This document shows positions 17,543 through 27,082 of a stretch of 64,000 nt of DNA, piece by piece. Every line of letters starts with the position of its first letter. Positions within the stretch are counted from its first letter, which is position 1. Both the position numbers and the translations under genes were made by a program. Location of the stretch: the NCBI RefSeq assembly GCF_000365025.1, contig NZ_KB823012.1, positions 62,001 through 126,000 on the forward strand, given 5' to 3'. The notes beneath the pieces were generated by a model. The model saw nothing but the letters and a program-made list of their open reading frames with translations. It searched no databases and was not told the origin of the DNA. This stretch comes from Robiginitomaculum antarcticum DSM 21748 (lineage in GTDB: Bacteria; Pseudomonadota; Alphaproteobacteria; Caulobacterales; Maricaulaceae).

Positions 17543-19267
17543 CTAACGCTCCATCATATCGGCATTGCTGCGGCCTGGCGGGACGAGAGGCCAGACGTTT
17601 TCATTCGGATCGATTTTCACATGCATCAAGACAGGGCCTTCGGTTGACAACAGGCGGTCTATGCCGGCGTCGACTTCATCTCTGGTATTGACGGTAAAGG
17701 CATCAATTTGAAAGGCGCGGGCGAGTACGGCAAAATCGGGGTTGTCATCCAAAATTGTCTCTGAATAATTTTTATCAAAAAAGACTTCCTGCCACTGGCG
17801 CACCATGCCGAGCACGGAATTATCGAGCAGGACGATTTTAAGCGGAATATTATAACGGTTCAGCGTGGCGAGTTCCTGAATATTCATCATGATCGAGCCG
17901 TCACCGGATACGGTAATCACCGTGCGCTCCGGCGCGCCAAGTTTCGCGCCAAGGCCGGCAGGCAGGCCAAAGCCCATCGTGCCAAGTCCGCCGGATGTAA
18001 TGTGATCTTTAGGATCGTCAAAATAGCAATGCTGCGCTACCCACATTTGATGCTGCCCGACATCGCACGTGAAAATTGCGCTATCAGGCGCGCGCCGTGA
18101 TAAATCATGAAGCAGCTTTGGCGCATAAACAAACTGCCCCGGCGCGTTATAATCCCATTCATATTCCGTGCGGCGGCCATAACATAGCGTGCGCCATTCA
18201 TCGATATTGGGCGCTTTACCATCTCCTCCAAAAGGGTTTAACGCGGCGAGGTTTTTCTTCAAACTCCCGTCCAAACCGACATTGACGCGGCGCAGCTTAC
18301 CCAGCTCGGCAATATCAATATCCATATGGATGACTTTGGCGTGGGGTGCGAAGGTGTCGAGCTTGCCTGTGGCGCGGTCATCAAACCGCGCGCCGGCCAC
18401 GATCAAAAGGTCACATTCCTGCACGGCGTAATTGGCCGCTTTGAGGCCATGCATCCCCAGCATTCCCAAATATTGCGGGTGGTCAGAGGGAAGAGAACCC
18501 AAACCTTTCAATGTCGAGACAACGGGAATATCTGTGCGTTCGACCAGTTCGCGTAGCTCGGCGACGCCGTCGCCTTGGGCAATGCCGCCGCCTATATAAA
18601 AGAGCGGTTTTTTGGCGTCGCGCATGAGTTGCTCGGCCGCTTTTATGTCTTTGCTTGTCCCCATGTCCGGTTTGACCTTGGGATAGGGCCTCCATCTATG
18701 CCTTTCGGTCGTAAGCGCGTTGGCCACGTCCTTAGGCAGGTCAATCAGAACCGGGCCGGGGCGGCCTTCTGCGGCAATGAAATAGGCCTCGGCCACCATG
18801 CCCGGAATATCGGCGGGGTCGCGGGCGATATAGCTATGTTTGACGATTGGCATGGTGATGCCAATAATATCGACTTCTTGAAAGGCGTCGGTTCCCATTA
18901 AATTTGACGGGACTTGCCCCGTGATAAAGACAACCGGAACGCTGTCCAGATAGGCGTCCGCAATGGCAGTAACGAGGTTCGTCGCGCCCGGGCCGGATGT
19001 GGCCAGCGCTGTGCCAACACGGCCCGTGGCGCGGGCATAACCAATTGCCGCCATGCCGCAGCCTTGTTCGTGACGACATAAAATATGACGCAGCGAGGTG
19101 CGCGGCAACACGTCATAAACGGGCATGATCGCGCCGCCGGGATAGCCGAAAATCGTATCCACGCCTTGCGCCTCAATGGATTCGAGCAGTAATAGCGCGC
19201 CGGATTTGGCCGGACGGTCTGTCGCAACTTCGGTGTCTTGCCGCTCAAATTGTGTGGCTGTAGTCAT
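17543..19267 (-). CDS. ilvB: acetolactate synthase large subunit
   Basis: The thiamine-diphosphate enzyme that makes acetolactate and acetohydroxybutyrate for valine, leucine and isoleucine. At 574 residues it shows the catalytic glutamate in RHEQGCGMAAIGYARATGR, the FAD/TPP middle domain (GARFDDRATGKLDTF) and the ThDP-binding motif GDGSIMMNIQELATLN. The start has AGGA 6 bases upstream. The paralogue names ilvI and ilvG would fit equally. It is preceded by a 242-base spacer full of repeats after ilvC. Confidence 0.96.
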   Translation of the reverse strand: MTTATQFERQDTEVATDRPAKSGALLLLESIEAQGVDTIFGYPGGAIMPVYDVLPRTSLRHILCRHEQGCGMAAIGYARATGRVGTALATSGPGATNLVTAIADAYLDSVPVVFITGQVPSNLMGTDAFQEVDIIGITMPIVKHSYIARDPADIPGMVAEAYFIAAEGRPGPVLIDLPKDVANALTTERHRWRPYPKVKPDMGTSKDIKAAEQLMRDAKKPLFYIGGGIAQGDGVAELRELVERTDIPVVSTLKGLGSLPSDHPQYLGMLGMHGLKAANYAVQECDLLIVAGARFDDRATGKLDTFAPHAKVIHMDIDIAELGKLRRVNVGLDGSLKKNLAALNPFGGDGKAPNIDEWRTLCYGRRTEYEWDYNAPGQFVYAPKLLHDLSRRAPDSAIFTCDVGQHQMWVAQHCYFDDPKDHITSGGLGTMGFGLPAGLGAKLGAPERTVITVSGDGSIMMNIQELATLNRYNIPLKIVLLDNSVLGMVRQWQEVFFDKNYSETILDDNPDFAVLARAFQIDAFTVNTRDEVDAGIDRLLSTEGPVLMHVKIDPNENVWPLVPPGRSNADMMER

Positions 19268-19272
19268 TATAT

Positions 19273-19354
19273 TTCCTGGCTCGGACTATGTCCGAGACTC
19301 GCCTCTTGTGTTTGTGTTCCCGGCTCGACCTGCGGTCGAGACTCGCCTCTTGTG
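19273..19354. repeat. tandem 38-bp hairpin repeat, two copies
   Basis: Two direct copies (19273-19310 and 19317-19354) share the frame TTCC-GGCTCG, a short variable self-complementary stem, then GAGACTCGCCTCTTGTG. In each copy the stem arms changed together (GGAC/GTCC in the first, GACC/GGTC in the second), so the fold is kept. A third copy in inverse orientation lies at 29540-29572. Confidence 0.75.
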
Positions 19355-19356
19355 AA

Positions 19357-19497
19357 TGTCACCCCCTCAGTCGCGTGCCGCGACAGCTCCCCCCTCAAGG
19401 GGGAGCGGGAGTTGAGTGCTAGCTTCCCACAACTTGCCCCGCCCCCCCTTGAGGGGGGAGTTCCGCGCAGCGGTGAGGGGGTGGCGTGAGCGAAGCG
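19357..19497. repeat. palindromic intergenic repeat between ilvC and ilvB
   Basis: Outer arms CACCCCCTCA ... TGAGGGGGTG enclose two inner C-rich/G-rich palindromes (about 19390-19408 and 19441-19461). The element ends with GAGCGAAGCGAA, as does the leuC-leuD spacer element at 13804-13956. Transcribed from either strand, it would fold into a long G/C hairpin within the operon mRNA. Confidence 0.7.
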
Positions 19498-19509
19498 AAC
19501 CACTACAAT

Positions 19510-22200
<2,691 letters not shown>

Positions 22201-22217
<17 letters not shown>

Positions 22218-22572
22218 CACCTTTCATGCCAGCCCAAACTTGGAAGTAATGAATGTTCACGTCTTTACCCGCATCATCAAGAATAGTTTGAAATTTAGAA
22301 TTTAAAGTATCGTAGAACATCGCCCAGGTTTGATTTTCAGGACACTTTTGCTCCCAAAAGAAATCTAGATAGGACTGCAGCCATGTTCCATCAGGCGATA
22401 CCGCCGTATGCTCAGCTGTTGTGACTGCTGATTTTTTTGATTTTAAAAAGATGATAAATTTTTGACATGTTTTAATATCTAAAAACTTCGCGCCCTTGCC
22501 AGAGCGCGCGCGCGCATAGATGTCGCCTAACGGACGAAACATATCAGTATTCTCTTTGATGTAATTATCCAT
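22201..22572 (-). CDS. hypothetical protein upstream of ilvD
   Basis: A 123-residue soluble protein that I do not recognise. It is rich in aromatic residues in the second half ([24 protein letters not shown]), has no signal peptide and no membrane segment. A strong AGGGGGAGG ribosome-binding site precedes the ATG, and the stop overlaps the ilvD start region, so it looks expressed as the first gene after the terminator/attenuator. AT content is higher than in ilvD, which may mean it was inserted. Confidence 0.6.
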
Positions 22573-22596
22573 AATGCCTCCCCCTTAAAAACCCTC

Positions 22597-22627
22597 AAAA
22601 AAAAACCCGCTCGTTTCAGAGCGGGTG
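22597..22627 (-). terminator. intrinsic terminator before the ilv-leu block (possible attenuator)
   Basis: On the minus strand: CCCGCTC, loop TGAAAC, GAGCGGG, then nine T. This is a textbook Rho-independent terminator placed between the 45-codon ORF and the ilv genes. Its 5' arm can pair alternatively with AGCGGG at 22654-22659, inside the last codons of that ORF, as an antiterminator would. Confidence 0.85.
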
Positions 22628-22647
22628 AACCTAGACATTTGTCTTCG

Positions 22648-22785
22648 TTACATCCCGCTACCCATGCGAATGAGCAATACCACCAAAAGCAGTACGACAA
22701 CGCCGGACAGAATGATAACGCCATTATCGCGCGCCGGGGCGGCGGTCTTGACTTTGATCTCGTCTTTACGGTGTGGATAGGTCAC
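22648..22785 (-). CDS. 45-aa Val/Leu/Ile-rich small ORF, leader peptide or small membrane protein
   Basis: Starts with GTG at 22785, with AGGAG 7 bases upstream, and ends at a TAA 22 bases before the terminator stem. The first 22 residues are hydrophilic and the rest contains VIILSGVVVLLLVVLLI, so 17 of the 45 residues are Val, Leu or Ile. Two readings are possible: a single-pass membrane protein, or the leader peptide of a transcription attenuator for the ilv-leu genes. The second is supported by the terminator just downstream and by AGCGGG in its final codons, complementary to the terminator's 5' arm. It has no homologue that I recognise. Confidence 0.6.
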   Translation of the reverse strand: MTYPHRKDEIKVKTAAPARDNGVIILSGVVVLLLVVLLIRMGSGM

Positions 22786-22847
22786 AAATAATCTCCTAAG
22801 AGGCTTAAAGCGTAAAAACGCGCGACCCGCAAGGCATAATTTGCCGC

Positions 22848-22877
22848 ATAATGCAGCCCAGATGGACGTGAAAGCAA
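22848..22877 (-). promoter_or_regulatory. weak candidate promoter for the small ORF and ilv-leu block
   Basis: TTGCTT (22872-22877) and CATTAT (22848-22853) on the minus strand with 18-base spacing, in the 110-base gap after metB. Both hexamers match only partly. Read-through from the metX-metB operon is the alternative. Confidence 0.3.
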
Positions 22878-22895
22878 GCTTAAGCCGAAATTTAC

Positions 22896-24053
22896 TTATA
22901 GCGCAGAAAATCCTTGCTCTAAATCAGCGATTTGATCATCTTTATGCTCTATACCGACTGAAATTCGCATCAGGCCCGCGCCAATGCCGGCCACCTTCAT
23001 GGCCGCTTCGCCCATGCCGCGATGGGTCATGGTGGCGGGGTGACAGATGAGCGATTCCGTTCCACCAAGGCTTGCGGCGAGACGAAATAGGCTGAGCGGG
23101 GCGACGAATTTAGCCACGGCGTCCGTCCCGCCCTTTAGATCAAAGCTGATCATAAAACCTGGCCCGCTTTGCTGCGTGGCGGCGAGCGCGTAACCGGGAT
23201 CGGATTTGAGGCCGGGAAAATAGACGCGCTCAACCTGCTTATGGGCATATAGCCATGTGGCCAGCGTCAGGGCATTGCGCTCCATCGCGTCCATACGGAC
23301 ATGCAGCGTGCGAAGTCCGCGCAAGGTCTGCGCGGCGTCAAACGGACTGCCCGTGACGCCTGTGCAATTGGCCCACCAGGCCAGCTCTTCTGCCGTGTCT
23401 GCGGTTTTGGCAATTACCGCCCCGCCGACAACATCGCTATGCCCGTTCAGAGACTTGGTGGTGCTGTGCCAGACAATGTCGCAGCCCAGCGCAAGTGGAG
23501 TCATGCGCGCAGGTGATAGAAATGTATTATCAGCGACGAGGATTGCGCCCGCCACTTTGCCCGCTTTGGCTATTTTGGCGACATCGACCACGCGCATTAA
23601 CGGATTAGACGGCGTCTCAATCAGCACCATATCCGCGCCCTTTTTGAGCAGTGCTGCAAGCGCCCCCTCATCCGTTTGATCAACAAAGTCACAAACAATA
23701 CGCCCTTGTTTGGCGCGTGCTTCAAGCAGGCGATAACTTCCGCCATAACAATCATGACTGGCGATGACTTTGCCGTTAGGCGGGAGAAGATTGAGAATTA
23801 AATCCAGCGCCGCCATGCCGCTGCTGGTAATCACCGCCCCCGCGCCGCCCTCAAGTTCGGCCAGCGCGACGGCTAAAATATTGCGGTTCGGATTAACTGT
23901 GCGGCCATAATCATACGGCCCTTTTTGCTCAAACCCGTCCCATAGATAGGTTGAGCTGGTATAAAGCGGAGGCACAACCGCGGCGTAAGCGGGATCGTCG
24001 CCAAGCCCGGCTTGGACGGTTTGCGTAATGGGGTGTTTTGGGATTTTGGTCAT
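22896..24053 (-). CDS. metB: cystathionine gamma-synthase
   Basis: A 385-residue Cys/Met-metabolism PLP enzyme that joins an activated homoserine with cysteine to make cystathionine. The PLP lysine is in HSTTKSLNGHSDVVGG, and the stretch ELAWWANCTGVTGSPFD followed by LRGLRTL is very close to Escherichia coli MetB. YDYGRTVNPNRN supplies the phosphate-contacting Tyr/Arg. O-acyl-homoserine sulfhydrylase activity cannot be excluded. Its ATG overlaps the toxin stop (TAATG), tying it to the metX operon under the riboswitch. Confidence 0.9.
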   Translation of the reverse strand: MTKIPKHPITQTVQAGLGDDPAYAAVVPPLYTSSTYLWDGFEQKGPYDYGRTVNPNRNILAVALAELEGGAGAVITSSGMAALDLILNLLPPNGKVIASHDCYGGSYRLLEARAKQGRIVCDFVDQTDEGALAALLKKGADMVLIETPSNPLMRVVDVAKIAKAGKVAGAILVADNTFLSPARMTPLALGCDIVWHSTTKSLNGHSDVVGGAVIAKTADTAEELAWWANCTGVTGSPFDAAQTLRGLRTLHVRMDAMERNALTLATWLYAHKQVERVYFPGLKSDPGYALAATQQSGPGFMISFDLKGGTDAVAKFVAPLSLFRLAASLGGTESLICHPATMTHRGMGEAAMKVAGIGAGLMRISVGIEHKDDQIADLEQGFSAL

Positions 24054-24328
24054 TAGCTAAAATTTCGATTTTGAAAACGGAAAATACCGACGATTTCCAT
24101 GTTATCCTTCTTGTGAACATATGTAATATTAAAACGGTATTTCTGTGTCGGAAACAGTCGACTGCCATCGTAAAGCGGCCGTCCTGAATCAGGAAAAGCT
24201 TTTAAAACATCAATCGTTTCATAAATATCTATTCGGATATTGTCCGCAGTTTTAAGCGATATCGCTGCATAATAGTTTCGAATATTCTGGAGGTCACGGA
24301 GTGCGCTACGACGGTAAACGATTTTCAT
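24053..24328 (-). CDS. ParE/RelE-superfamily toxin
   Basis: A 91-residue toxin of the ParE/RelE fold. The family pattern is seen in YRRSALRDLQNIRNYYA near the start, FPDSGRPLYDGSRLF in the middle and RFNITYVHKKDNMEIVGIF at the end. ParE members poison gyrase and RelE members cleave mRNA; the ParE-like C-terminus makes the former somewhat likelier. The antitoxin gene lies 14 bases upstream. Lying between metX and metB, with its stop overlapping metB, it is cotranscribed with methionine genes. Confidence 0.8.
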   Translation of the reverse strand: MKIVYRRSALRDLQNIRNYYAAISLKTADNIRIDIYETIDVLKAFPDSGRPLYDGSRLFPTQKYRFNITYVHKKDNMEIVGIFRFQNRNFS

Positions 24329-24342
24329 ACAAATCTAATTTG

Positions 24343-24567
24343 TTAGTGCGGAAGTGGCTTGCCGAATACTGCGTCAATCTCTGCAACGCTCGCATATTGC
24401 GGATTCGTATCAGCCATACGGCGTGCATTTTCAACGGCTTGTTCAGGCGTTAAAGCGGCATCAGTTCCAAATGAGGCCATAGCACTTTCTAGAAGTATTT
24501 CTACAAAATTGCGATCTTCTCCCTCAAGCTTTTCAGCAAATTCTACGAATTTTTGTAACGTACCCAT
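24343..24567 (-). CDS. antitoxin-like partner of the ParE/RelE toxin
   Basis: A 74-residue acidic protein directly upstream of the toxin, in the usual antitoxin-first order. It has helices rich in Glu/Ala (EFAEKLEGEDRNFVEILLE) and ends NPQYASVAEIDAVFGKPLPH, a tail of the sort that wraps a toxin. No DNA-binding motif is obvious, so it may not repress transcription itself, fitting its place behind metX. The assignment rests on position and size. Confidence 0.6.
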   Translation of the reverse strand: MGTLQKFVEFAEKLEGEDRNFVEILLESAMASFGTDAALTPEQAVENARRMADTNPQYASVAEIDAVFGKPLPH

Positions 24568-24593
24568 GGTGCATTCTTATCCGATTTAGTAGG

Positions 24594-25544
24594 TTACGCC
24601 AACCCCTCACAAAATGAGGCCAGTCTTGGCCCCATGGCATCATATTCTTTTAAAAATGCATCATGACCGAAAAGTGAGGTGAAGGTAAAAAGTTCGGACG
24701 GGCCGGCGAGACGGTCCCGCAATTCGCGCATATCGGGTAGGGGGGCGAGTTGGTCGCTGATCGCGCTCATTAGGAGTGTCGGTGTCGAGATGCGCTCCGG
24801 CTCGACGCGGTGAAGGTCAATGCTCTCGCTCATCGCCAGAAAGCGCTGCGCGTCCATTGAGGCGGCGAAGTCGTCGCCGCGGCTGCCTAGATAGCTGCAA
24901 ATATCAAAGGCGGACGGAGAGTGCTGCGTCTCTTGAAGGTTAAACCGATCCGCAAATTCTTCGGGTGTGCGATAGGTTGTCATGGCTAGCTCGCGCGCGA
25001 GTTTTAGCCCCTCCTTGGGACGCCCCGCTGCCATACCGAGACGCACAATGCGCCGCTGTATGCCGCGCCAGCCCACGCCGATGGGATAAGGACGATGGCC
25101 CGCGCCAATGACGCATAAATTTTTAAGTGTTTCCGGATGGTTTTGCGCTAAGGCCAGCGCACCCATCCCGCCATAAGAGCTGCCGATAACCGCGTCAGCG
25201 GGGCGACCTAAATGCTCAATCAAAGCGGCAATTCTGCGTGCCTGATCGCTTGTTGTGATGGTGACGGCTTGGTCTTCAGCGTCTGAATTGGGCGCGAAGT
25301 CATATCCAACAACGCAGAGCTGATTGAGGTCAATTGGCCCGGCTGCGCGTACCAAAGGCGACCACCATCCCGCACCGACAAAGCCATTATCAGCGACAAA
25401 GCGCGTGGCTGATATTCCGCCCAGCACAATGACTAATGGCCCGCCTTCCTGCCCGTAACGGCGTGCTCGCACGACATCGTCTTTGAGGATGTTACCGCGC
25501 TCCAGCGTAAAGTCGCCGAGATTTATCTCAATGTCGCGCGCCAT
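24594..25544 (-). CDS. metX: homoserine O-acyltransferase, MetX type
   Basis: An alpha/beta-hydrolase-fold enzyme that activates homoserine (acetyl or succinyl donor not decided) for methionine synthesis. The nucleophile elbow is GSSYGGMGALA and the catalytic His is in LFGHDAFLKEY near the C-terminus, with Asp in SAISDQLAPLPDM. At 316 residues it is shorter than classical MetX (about 370-400). The ATG at 25610 would give 338 residues but lies inside the riboswitch P1 stem. The ATG at 25544 has GGAG 5 bases upstream and was chosen. First gene of the met operon. Confidence 0.85.
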   Translation of the reverse strand: MARDIEINLGDFTLERGNILKDDVVRARRYGQEGGPLVIVLGGISATRFVADNGFVGAGWWSPLVRAAGPIDLNQLCVVGYDFAPNSDAEDQAVTITTSDQARRIAALIEHLGRPADAVIGSSYGGMGALALAQNHPETLKNLCVIGAGHRPYPIGVGWRGIQRRIVRLGMAAGRPKEGLKLARELAMTTYRTPEEFADRFNLQETQHSPSAFDICSYLGSRGDDFAASMDAQRFLAMSESIDLHRVEPERISTPTLLMSAISDQLAPLPDMRELRDRLAGPSELFTFTSLFGHDAFLKEYDAMGPRLASFCEGLA

Positions 25545-25546
25545 AC

Positions 25547-25586
25547 CGGCTCCATAAATATCTTCGAAAGGCCGAGGAGGGAGCCG
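25547..25586 (-). promoter_or_regulatory. hairpin that could hide the metX ribosome-binding site
   Basis: CGGCTCC (25580-25586) is perfectly complementary to GGAGCCG (25547-25553) on the minus strand. The second arm contains the GGAG in front of the metX ATG. This is a plausible expression platform for translational control by the riboswitch upstream. Confidence 0.5.
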
Positions 25587-25605
25587 CGCGGGTTTTGCGC
25601 TCGCT

Positions 25606-25706
25606 CTCATCGCTCAGGCCTTGCCCGAAGGATTTAGCACCGTCCGATAGCATATCGGGGTTGCTCTAGCATCATCGGGCCTTATCCCTCCGCTAGTCTT
25701 GATGAG
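25606..25706 (-). promoter_or_regulatory. SAM-I (S-box) riboswitch
   Basis: On the minus strand the conserved S-box core is readable in order: P1 5' arm CTCATC, then AAGA, GGAGGGA, GGCCCGATGA, GAGCAACC, GGTGCTAAATCC, and P1 3' arm GATGAG. P2 (CTAGC/GCTAG), P3 (CCGATA/TATCGG) and P4 (CCTT/AAGG) arms are all present. It binds S-adenosylmethionine and is placed directly before metX, so high SAM should reduce expression of metX, the toxin-antitoxin pair and metB. P4 and the core favour SAM-I over SAM-II or SAM-IV. Confidence 0.9.
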
Positions 25707-25713
25707 TAAGCCG

Positions 25714-25742
25714 CGTATGGCGAATTGTGAATTGACCGTCAA
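25714..25742 (-). promoter_or_regulatory. candidate promoter of the met operon
   Basis: Minus-strand -35 TTGACG (25737-25742), a 17-base spacer and a weak -10 CATACG (25714-25719). Transcription would start about where the riboswitch begins (25706), which is the best support for it. Confidence 0.45.
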
Positions 25743-25847
25743 GATATAAGTAATCTATCCCAGCGCTGTTAAACCCAATCCACGATATTATGCTTAAACT
25801 TATCTATAAAACCGTACATTTCAAAAGAATAATCCCCACCCCTGAAT

Positions 25848-26158
25848 CCTGCCCTATCTTCAAACTGTTCTTATCTCATTGGGCAGGCAAGCGTACGTTG
25901 GCTGGCTGGCAGGTAAGACGGTGTTGGGTGTAGGTTCCGATGGTAACGCAAAGGAGGCCGGCCCGCTAAGCGTGAGCTGTCTAGCGCCTCGACTGGCTAA
26001 TTCGGCCGCTTAGCAAAGACATTGCTGTGCTGATGTTCAAACAGAGTTTGGGCGCCATGTCGGGTATGCGGCGCGATCCGTACTTCCGGCAGGGACTTTA
26101 AGAAACGAAATTACATTTACGCGTACCCAAACAGGTAGCCCTGTTTTTTAAAGTCCCG
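25848..26158 (+). other. structured intergenic region, possible non-coding RNA or uppP leader
   Basis: The 553-base gap between the met riboswitch and uppP has no credible gene. From 25848 it holds successive inverted repeats: CCTGCCC/GGGCAGG (25848-25887), GCTAAGCG/CGCTTAGC (25965-26014) and GGGACTTTAA/TTAAAGTCCC (26092-26157), the last enclosing a terminator-like hairpin. The GC-rich, folded core with AT-rich flanks looks like a structured RNA gene, but I could not match it to tmRNA, SRP RNA, RNase P or 6S RNA. Confidence 0.4.
26129..26149 (+). terminator. terminator-like hairpin before uppP
   Basis: AAACAGG, loop TAGC, CCTGTTT, then further T. On the plus strand this could end a small RNA transcribed from the structured region, or attenuate uppP. 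It is nested in the GGGACTTTAA/TTAAAGTCCC pair, so the two folds compete. Confidence 0.5.
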
Positions 26159-26259
26159 CACAGACGCCCTTTTTTAAACACAAAACTGCAACAGAGAAGA
26201 GACTGAAAACGACACCACATTTAAACCCCTTCATAACCAAATCGGCATAGTTGCTTCAT

Positions 26260-27081
26260 ATGGACTTTTGGCACCTCGTTTTACTTGCGCTTATTCAGGG
26301 GCTGACGGAATTTCTTCCCGTAAGCTCAAGCGCGCATCTTATCTTGCCGGCCAAGGTGATGGGGTGGCCCGACCAGGGGCCGCTAATTGACCTTATGGCG
26401 CATCTGGGATCATTGGGTGCGGTCATGCTTTATTTTCGGCGGGACGTTGGCGATATTGTGGTCGGCGCGTTGGGACGGATCAATTTAGCCAAGCCGGACG
26501 CAGCGCAGCGCCAATTGGCGCTTAATATCGCTGTCGCGACGCCGCCCGTATTAATCGCGGGATTTGCTATGAACGCTGTAGGGTTGGATGAGGCCGTGCG
26601 CAGCCCCCTGATTATTGCTTTGACTATGGCCGGGTTCGGGATCGTGTTGTGGCTGGCTGATATTTGGGGGAAATCCGAAAAGACGGCTGATCAGATGACC
26701 ATCAAAACTGCCGCATTTTTGGGGCTGTCACAGGTTTTAGCGCTAATTCCTGGGACGTCGCGCAGCGGTATTACGATGACGGCAGCGCGGGCGCTGGGCT
26801 TTACCCGCCCCGAAGCCGCGCGGTTTTCTATGCTGATGGCGATACCCGTTATTTTAGCGGGAGGGCTTTATGCGCTGTTCAGACTTGTCACAAATGGCGA
26901 AAATGCGGCCAGCCTGTCTGACGGGCTGTGGGTTGTCGGGCTGTCATTTATCGCGGCCTATGCTGCGATTGCCGTCTTTATGAAGCTAATCGCGAAAATT
27001 AGCTTTTTGCCCTTTATGATATACCGCGTCGCGCTGGGCGCTATCCTGCTGTTTTGGATTGTCTCGGGCGGCGCGGCTTAA
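26260..27081 (+). CDS. uppP: undecaprenyl-diphosphate phosphatase
   Basis: A 273-residue polytopic membrane enzyme (BacA/UppP) that recycles undecaprenyl diphosphate for peptidoglycan and surface glycans. The catalytic motifs are visible: LIQGLTEFLPVSSSAHL at the N-terminus and IPGTSRSGITMTAARALG in the second half. A TTG 9 bases earlier is an alternative start, but the ATG at 26260 gives the usual N-terminus MDFWHLVLLALIQG. It is convergent with the lipoprotein-methyltransferase gene, 1 base apart. Confidence 0.95.
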   Translation: MDFWHLVLLALIQGLTEFLPVSSSAHLILPAKVMGWPDQGPLIDLMAHLGSLGAVMLYFRRDVGDIVVGALGRINLAKPDAAQRQLALNIAVATPPVLIAGFAMNAVGLDEAVRSPLIIALTMAGFGIVLWLADIWGKSEKTADQMTIKTAAFLGLSQVLALIPGTSRSGITMTAARALGFTRPEAARFSMLMAIPVILAGGLYALFRLVTNGENAASLSDGLWVVGLSFIAAYAAIAVFMKLIAKISFLPFMIYRVALGAILLFWIVSGGAA

Positions 27082-27082
27082 C

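Noticed and set aside
19267-19503. Minus-strand open frame of 78 codons across the ilvC-ilvB spacer, and a similar one ending at 13800
   Set aside because: They run through palindromic repeats, start with the same repeat-derived sequence (FAHATP) and look like no protein; artefacts of the repeat family.
25610-25612. ATG at 25610 as the metX start
   Set aside because: It lies in the P1 stem of the riboswitch, has no ribosome-binding site and adds residues unlike MetX; kept only as a possible alternative in the findings.
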